Source: JAXIPB01 sp045403155 (GTDB taxonomy: Bacteria; Actinomycetota; Actinomycetes; Mycobacteriales; Micromonosporaceae). Taken from it: a stretch of DNA of 9,879 bases. The first letter of the stretch is position 1. Each line of letters opens with the position of its first letter. This document shows, one piece after another, positions 5,850 to 9,879 of the stretch. The notes under the pieces were generated by a model. It made no database searches and was not told the DNA's origin. It worked only from the letters and a program-made list of their open reading frames with translations. Location: positions 1 through 9,879 of the forward strand of contig JAXIPB010000020.1 in assembly GCA_045403155.1 (NCBI GenBank), written 5' to 3'. A program made the translations under genes and the position numbers.

Positions 5850-7442
5850 TCATTTCGATGCCCTCTCGGCCAGTACCGCTCGCGCGTGCTCCCGCCCAAG
5901 ATTCCAGCCGTACCAGGGGTCTGGCTCCCGAAGGTCAGCGACCAACCCAGCATCGACATCGCGACACCAACCGCCGCGATCCCCAAGGGCCGCGAGCTCG
6001 TCGATAGCGTCCGCCGACAGCGAGGCGAGGAATGCGTGGTCCAACGGGTACTGCCGGTCGAGCCGGTCGATGTGGGTCCGGGCCATCAGCGCCTCCGGGT
6101 TGATCGCGGCTAGCCCCAGCAGCACCCCCACCGCCGCCGCCACCGTCGCCCGCGGAAGCCACGTCGCTCGGAGCCGCACGCCGGCGACGATGACGAGCGC
6201 GAACACCAGCCCGAGCCACACCACCCCGGCATACCCCAGGAGGCGCGGCACATTGAAGCCGTACGCGGACGCGTAGAGGCCCAGTCGCTTCAGCGCCGAC
6301 GCGACAACGACGAGCGTCAGAACGCAGAGCAGACCGCCGAGCACGCGAAGCAGCCCCAGCTCAGTCGGGTTGGAGCGGCCGGCCCATCGGGCCAGCGCGG
6401 CGACGACGCACAGCGTCAGTCCGGCGACCACCGCGAGCTGGATGAAGCCACCGCGGGCATACACCGCGTAATCCGGACCTCCCGGGCCAAGCACATACTC
6501 GTCGCCCGCGAACAATACGGTCACCTGGATCCAGACAAAGAGTCCGAAGAGCGCATCGAGCATCGCCATAGGGATCGCCCACTCCGCGAGGCCCAGGACG
6601 CGCCGTTGGGTCGGGCGGTCGGGCGGTTCGGCCCGGCAGCGAGCGGAGGCGAGGTACGCCGCGCCCGATCCACACATCGCGACCAACGCGAACCCGAGGG
6701 TGGCGCGGACGAGCGTGGCCACCGAGATGCCGCGTGCCCATCCATCCACAAGCGCCGCGAAGGCCGGATCGGCCGCACGAAAGAGCCCTCCGAAGACGAG
6801 CAGGAGCAGGACTCCCGCGGTGAATCCGGCAAGCGCGCGTCCGGCCCGGGCCGGACGCGGGGTGCCCTGGTCGACCTGCGCGCCGGCTCCGGCCGCCCAA
6901 CCCATCCCGCGCACGGTGGCCGGCACGAGCGCGAGCGAAACGGCCGCGATGCCACGCCACGAACGGCCGCCCGCGAGCGCGTAGGACGCGAGCGGCACCG
7001 CCGCGATGAGGCAGATGGCGACGAGCCATCCAGCTGCCCGGACCGCCCCAACCGCGACCAGGGCGACGACGGCCGCGCCGGCTGCGGTACGCCACACTCG
7101 GTCCACTATGGATCCCGCGTCGCTCCCGTTCCGATCGGAGCCCGGTTGGTCCACGTCGCGACCGGAGCCCGGTTGGTCCCCGTTGCGACCGGAGCGGGCG
7201 ACGAGCACGGCGCCGAGAATGGCCAGAGCCGCGATGGCCCAACCGATGCCAACCCGCCAGACGGGCAGGGCGACCGCGCCGACGACGCCGGCGACGAGCA
7301 CCGCGGTGAGTGCTCGGCGCGGCCGGTCGGCCTGCGGCGGGTCGGTCTGCGGCGGGTCGGTCTGCGGCGGGTCGGTCTTCGGCCGGACGGTCTTCGGCGG
7401 GTCGGGCGCGTGAGCCTGCTCTGAGTCGGTGATCGCCACCAT
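5850..7442 (-). CDS. DUF4173-type polytopic membrane protein
   Basis: A 530-residue inner-membrane protein of the DUF4173/DUF4153 type, function unknown. The N-terminal tail of about 43 residues is rich in Pro and Asp, with a repeated TDPPQ unit made by a 15-bp minisatellite. About twelve hydrophobic segments follow. A loop between the second and third carries a DQPGS-type repeat from a 27-bp duplication. The family signature YAVYARGGFIQLAVVAGL and the soluble C-terminal part (INPEALMARTHIDRLDR, LASLSADAIDELAAL) identify the family. The ATG at 7442 has GGAG 6 nt upstream; a farther in-frame start at 7559 would run through the divergent promoter region and is unlikely. It is divergent from padR, with a shared inverted repeat between them, and converges on moaA. 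Confidence 0.88.
   Translation of the reverse strand: MVAITDSEQAHAPDPPKTVRPKTDPPQTDPPQTDPPQADRPRRALTAVLVAGVVGAVALPVWRVGIGWAIAALAILGAVLVARSGRNGDQPGSGRDVDQPGSDRNGSDAGSIVDRVWRTAAGAAVVALVAVGAVRAAGWLVAICLIAAVPLASYALAGGRSWRGIAAVSLALVPATVRGMGWAAGAGAQVDQGTPRPARAGRALAGFTAGVLLLLVFGGLFRAADPAFAALVDGWARGISVATLVRATLGFALVAMCGSGAAYLASARCRAEPPDRPTQRRVLGLAEWAIPMAMLDALFGLFVWIQVTVLFAGDEYVLGPGGPDYAVYARGGFIQLAVVAGLTLCVVAALARWAGRSNPTELGLLRVLGGLLCVLTLVVVASALKRLGLYASAYGFNVPRLLGYAGVVWLGLVFALVIVAGVRLRATWLPRATVAAAVGVLLGLAAINPEALMARTHIDRLDRQYPLDHAFLASLSADAIDELAALGDRGGWCRDVDAGLVADLREPDPWYGWNLGREHARAVLAERASK
7136..7189 (-). repeat. 27-bp x2 in-frame tandem repeat
   Basis: Units 7136-7162 and 7163-7189 begin with CGGAGCCCGGTTGGTCC and differ at two positions. 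Partial copies flank them on both sides. On the minus strand they encode the 9-residue repeat around DQPGS in a loop of the DUF4173 protein between its second and third membrane segments. Confidence 0.85.
7326..7400 (-). repeat. 15-bp x5 in-frame minisatellite
   Basis: Five 15-bp units based on GTCGGTCTGCGGCGG run from 7326 to 7400. Units two and three are identical; the others carry one to three changes. They encode the TDPPQ-like repeat in the N-terminal cytoplasmic tail of the DUF4173 protein, just before its first membrane segment. Confidence 0.9.
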
Positions 7443-7448
7443 CGCGTA

Positions 7449-7452
7449 CTCC
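7449..7452 (-). promoter_or_regulatory. Ribosome binding site of the DUF4173 gene
   Basis: GGAG on the minus strand, 6 nt before the ATG at 7442, selects this start over an in-frame upstream start at 7559. Confidence 0.6.
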
Positions 7453-7466
7453 AATAGATCGCGTCT

Positions 7467-7531
7467 CGGTATATGCCGGCGACGATAGCATTGCATGTCC
7501 AGGCCGAACAGGCGCTTGCCGGCATATAACG
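7467..7531. promoter_or_regulatory. Inverted repeat, probable PadR operator pair
   Basis: GCCGGCATATA at 7518-7528 recurs in inverted form (TATATGCCGGC) at 7470-7480. With flanks included the arms are 14 bp (7467-7480 and 7518-7531) with one mismatch, separated by 37 bp. The right arm covers the -35 edge and spacer of the padR promoter; the left arm falls in the leader of the divergent DUF4173 gene. This placement fits autoregulation by PadR plus control of the divergent gene. Confidence 0.55.
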
Positions 7532-7544
7532 GTGGTCGTATTGT
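7516..7544 (+). promoter_or_regulatory. padR promoter, leaderless
   Basis: TTGCCG (7516-7521), a 17-bp spacer and TATTGT (7539-7544) make a well-formed promoter. The -10 ends 7 nt before the ATG at 7552 and there is no ribosome site, so transcript and translation probably start together. Confidence 0.65.
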
Positions 7545-7551
7545 CGACAGA

Positions 7552-7896
7552 ATGAGCACACCGCTGCAGGAACCGACCTTCTTGATCCTGGCCGCCCTGG
7601 CCGAGGAGCCGATGCATGGCTATGGCGTCATCCAGGAGGTCGTCGCGCTGTCGGAAGGCAGGGTGACGCTGCGCCCCGGCACGCTCTACGGTGCGTTGGA
7701 CCGCCTCGTCGAGCAGGCCCTCGTGACGAGCGACCGCGAGGAGGTCGTGGATGGCCGGCTGCGTCGCTACTACCGGCTCACGGAGGACGGGGCGAAGGTC
7801 CTCGAGGCGGAGGCCCATCGCCTGACGAGCAACGCCGAAGCGGCCGTCGAGCGCCTGCGTCGCCGCTCGGGACAGCGGCGACTCGCCCATGGGTGA
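7552..7896 (+). CDS. PadR family transcriptional regulator
   Basis: A 114-residue winged-helix DNA-binding protein; PadR proteins usually repress their own operon and nearby transport or stress genes in response to a small molecule. The family features are EPTFLILAALAEEPMHGYGVIQEV (7-30), the recognition-helix region GRVTLRPGTLYGALDRLVEQ (36-55) and the wing VVDGRLRRYYRLTEDG (65-80). A C-terminal dimerising helix follows (82-105). The start at ATG 7552 is favoured by a promoter whose -10 ends 7 nt upstream; a longer start at 7495 would place the promoter inside the gene. Its stop lies 8 nt inside the following membrane-protein gene, so the two form one operon. The ligand cannot be predicted. 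Confidence 0.95.
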   Translation: MSTPLQEPTFLILAALAEEPMHGYGVIQEVVALSEGRVTLRPGTLYGALDRLVEQALVTSDREEVVDGRLRRYYRLTEDGAKVLEAEAHRLTSNAEAAVERLRRRSGQRRLAHG

Positions 7897-9472
7897 TCCG
7901 GCGTCGTCGCTGCTGGAGCGCCGCTACCGCAGACTCCTGTTCGCCTATCCGGCCGCGTATCGGGCCGATCGCGGGGACGAGATCGTGGCGACGCTGCTCG
8001 ACCTGGCCGGTCCGGGCCGGCGCACCCCGCGCCTCGCCGACACGGTCGACCTGATCGCGAGCGGCATACGTCGTCGGGTCGGCACCGCCGCCCTGGCCGG
8101 ATTCGATGCCGGCCTGACTGTCGCCGCCCCGGTCGCGCTCGCCCTCGCCGCGGGCATCTCGGCATTCGCCTGGTGGCGCGTGGAACCCATCTCCGGAAGC
8201 GTCCACATCGGAGGATCTCCGCTGTTCGGCGTGTTCCGAACGCTCGGGCCCATCGCGTACGGATGCTGGCTGATCGCCGCTGCCGGTCGAGCGATGCTTC
8301 GTCCCGCGGCCGGGCGGATCCTCATCGTGGTCGCGATCCTGGTCACGGTGGTGTTGCCGGCGCTCGCGCCCCTGACGGGCGTCGATCGGCCGCCGCTCTG
8401 GGTGCTCATGGCCCTGGTGGCGTTTGGCCTGCTCGCGCTGGCCGGCACCGGACATTCGTCGGGCGCGTCGGCGACGCCCTCGGCCGACGAGCGGCTGGGC
8501 GTGCCGACCGGCGCGATCGCGGTGGCAGTCTGCGCCTCGGCGGTGATGGTCATGTGGCCGCCAATGGCCGGCGCTGTACCTGGCGGTGGGTTCGGCTACT
8601 ACTACCAGCCGACAATCGCACGGGTGGGCACGGTGGTCGCGGCCACGGTGGCGGTGCTCGCGGTCATCTCGGTGGGCCGGCTGGTGCGGCACCTGGACGC
8701 GGATCAATGGCTTTGGGCGACTGTGCTGCTCGGACTTCCGGCGGGATGGCTCGGTCCGTTCGACACCGCCTCCGTGCGGATCGGCTCGGAGTCCGGGGTG
8801 CCGCACTTTGGCCGACTCGCCCAGGTCCTGCTGGCGTCCTGCCTCGCTTCGGTGGCGATCGTATGGCTCGCCCATCGGCGATCGCCGGGATATCCCGCGC
8901 CCCACGCGCCCGATCTGGGAACGCTTTCCACCGCCGGATCGGTCGCGGTCGGCTCCGCGCTCGGTCTGGCCGCGTTCGTGGTCCTCGGCGGGTTCGGTTT
9001 GGTGGGCTTCGTCGGTGAGCCGCTGCGTGACGGACTGCCACCGTACGTCGGCGCCACGCTGGCGGTCCTGCTCCTGGTCGCGCTCTGCGCTCGGCCATGG
9101 CGATCGAATGGCTGGCTCGGGCTCGCCTGCGGTCTGGGTGGATCGCTGGTCTCGGTCTGGCTGGTCGCTTCGTACGACAACGGATGGACGACCGCGGCGT
9201 GGGCCGACTTCGCCCGCACCACGGACCTGGTCGCGACGCTCGCCTTCGGGCCGCTCTCGCTGTGCGCCCTCGTGGCGGCACGGGTGCTCGCCGCTCAGAG
9301 ACGCGGGCGGATGGCGGCGATCGCCGTACTGGTGGTATGCGTGGGCTGGCTCGGCTACGTCACCATCCCGTACGTCTTCTCCTGGGGACCGGTGTTGCTC
9401 GTCCTGATCTCCTGCTGCGTGGTCCTCGCGTTCTCGGGTCGCGGCCGGACCGGGTCGGCGCCCGCCACGTGA
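7889..9472 (+). CDS. PadR-linked polytopic membrane protein
   Basis: A 527-residue integral membrane protein of unknown function. The cytoplasmic N-terminal part, about 70 residues, contains LLFAYPAAYRADRGDEIVATLLD, a segment that recurs in actinobacterial proteins encoded directly behind padR genes and resembles the prefix domain of some permeases. Around 13-14 hydrophobic segments follow (from about residue 72 to the end). There is no ATP-binding or enzymatic motif. The ATG overlaps the end of padR by 8 nt with little sign of a ribosome site, so translation is probably coupled. moaD begins at or just after its stop. It is likely regulated by PadR; a role in envelope stress or export is a guess from that pairing. 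Confidence 0.85.
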   Translation: MGDPASSLLERRYRRLLFAYPAAYRADRGDEIVATLLDLAGPGRRTPRLADTVDLIASGIRRRVGTAALAGFDAGLTVAAPVALALAAGISAFAWWRVEPISGSVHIGGSPLFGVFRTLGPIAYGCWLIAAAGRAMLRPAAGRILIVVAILVTVVLPALAPLTGVDRPPLWVLMALVAFGLLALAGTGHSSGASATPSADERLGVPTGAIAVAVCASAVMVMWPPMAGAVPGGGFGYYYQPTIARVGTVVAATVAVLAVISVGRLVRHLDADQWLWATVLLGLPAGWLGPFDTASVRIGSESGVPHFGRLAQVLLASCLASVAIVWLAHRRSPGYPAPHAPDLGTLSTAGSVAVGSALGLAAFVVLGGFGLVGFVGEPLRDGLPPYVGATLAVLLLVALCARPWRSNGWLGLACGLGGSLVSVWLVASYDNGWTTAAWADFARTTDLVATLAFGPLSLCALVAARVLAAQRRGRMAAIAVLVVCVGWLGYVTIPYVFSWGPVLLVLISCCVVLAFSGRGRTGSAPAT

Positions 9473-9489
9473 TGCGGCAGGATAGGCAT

Positions 9490-9729
9490 GTGGTTACCGT
9501 GCGCTACTTCGCCGGGGCGCGGGCGGCGGCCGGGGTTTCCGAGGAGGAGACTGACGCGCCCACCCTCGCGGCCCTGCTCACCGCGCTCTCGTCGGCGCAC
9601 GGCGAGCGGCTCGCGAAGATCATCGGCTCGGCGAGCTTTCTGGTGAACGGCCTCGCGTGGCGCGACCGCGACGCCACTTTGCCTCCGGGCGCCACAGTCG
9701 ACGTCCTCCCTCCCTTCGCGGGCGGCTAA
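9490..9729 (+). CDS. moaD: MoaD/ThiS family sulfur carrier
   Basis: MoaD is the small ubiquitin-like subunit of molybdopterin synthase; its C-terminal Gly-Gly is adenylated, made into a thiocarboxylate and used to put sulfur on precursor Z with MoaE. The 79-residue protein has the beta-grasp opening VTVRYFAGARAAAG (2-15), SFLVNGLAWRDRDATLPPGATVDVLPP and the terminal GG, all standard. I chose GTG 9490 because AGGA lies 7 nt upstream and family members start here. The ATG at 9472, which overlaps the previous stop by one base, would add six residues and cannot be excluded. A ThiS role is less likely given moaA, mobA and fdhD nearby. It may be partly cotranscribed with the padR operon. Confidence 0.92.
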   Translation: MVTVRYFAGARAAAGVSEEETDAPTLAALLTALSSAHGERLAKIIGSASFLVNGLAWRDRDATLPPGATVDVLPPFAGG

Positions 9730-9862
9730 CCCGCGTCCGCGCCGGCTGCGACGCCCATGATCGATGTGGATCTGAGGTCACTAGGGAGAGAGGCGCGCAA
9801 TCCTGTCGATCGGCCTATTGATCAAGCTGTCGGCTCCCTCGTTCGAGACGGGAGGGGCCCGG
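9730..9862 (+). other. Intergenic leader after moaD
   Basis: This stretch contains no coding signal. It holds CATGATCGATG (9756-9766), related to the left-edge repeat, and an 8-bp palindrome TTGATCAA (9818-9825). CTCCC (9834-9838) can pair with GGGAG (9850-9854) over the ribosome site of the next gene. No clear terminator of moaD was found. Confidence 0.4.
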
Positions 9863-9879
9863 ATGGTTACGGCGGCTCC
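9863..9879 (+). CDS. Possible start of a further gene (cut by window edge)
   Basis: ATG at 9863 begins MVTAA and then leaves the window. A strong GGGAGGGG ribosome site (9850-9857) stands 5 nt upstream, which is the main support. The product cannot be identified from six codons. Confidence 0.35.

Noticed and set aside
6361..7890. Long minus-strand open frame of about 509 codons across DUF4173 and padR
   Set aside because: It is the reverse or shifted frame of two well-supported genes, is rich in Arg, Gly and Pro without domain signatures, and reflects high GC at third positions.
7778..8905. Minus-strand open frame of 375 codons opposite the PadR-linked membrane protein
   Set aside because: Low-complexity Arg/His/Asp-rich translation, antisense to a hydrophobic gene with clear membrane segments and operon overlap.
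9733..9754. Terminator hairpin after moaD (GCGTC pairing with GACGC)
   Set aside because: Only five base pairs with a 12-nt loop and no U-tract; expected by chance in GC-rich sequence.

Overview
The window is GC-rich DNA with densely packed genes, many GTG starts, TANNNT-type -10 boxes and several apparently leaderless genes. This points to an actinomycete (Actinomycetota). The short intergenic repeat around CATGATCGACG at the left edge resembles repeats I remember as common in Micromonosporaceae; that placement is from memory and only moderately secure. No mobile element, RNA gene, CRISPR array or phage gene was seen.

Left part (about 1-2030): a repeat cluster (54-121), then a leftward pair, mobA (molybdenum cofactor guanylyltransferase) followed by a small DUF6457 protein whose start overlaps the mobA stop. 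Divergent from these is fdhD, the sulfur-relay protein for formate dehydrogenase. A precise 25-bp tandem duplication sits on the mobA/DUF6457 junction.

Middle part (about 1967-5840): a leftward DUF4192 protein overlaps the 3' end of fdhD tail to tail. Behind it is a leftward GNAT acetyltransferase, and the gap between the two holds two DnaA-box-like sites and a hairpin. A palindromic divergent promoter separates the acetyltransferase from a rightward fructosamine-kinase-family protein carrying an 18-bp x3 in-frame minisatellite. This is followed by moaA (GTP 3',8-cyclase), which looks leaderless.

Right part (5850-9879): a leftward 12-TM DUF4173-type membrane protein containing two minisatellites. 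Divergent from it is a PadR-type regulator, translationally overlapped with a 13-14 TM membrane protein, and then moaD (molybdopterin synthase sulfur carrier). A matched inverted repeat in the padR/DUF4173 gap suggests that PadR controls both sides. The window ends in a leader and the probable first codons of another gene.

Taken together, four genes (mobA, fdhD, moaA, moaD) supply steps of molybdenum cofactor synthesis and its use in a bis-MGD enzyme such as formate dehydrogenase. The other Moco genes (moaC, moaE, moeA, mog and a target enzyme) are not here. The rest are conserved actinobacterial genes of poorly known role. I found no convincing new defence or mobile system. The most unusual points are the duplicated overlap at mobA/DUF6457, the promoter-embedded palindromes, and the PadR cassette set between moaA and moaD.
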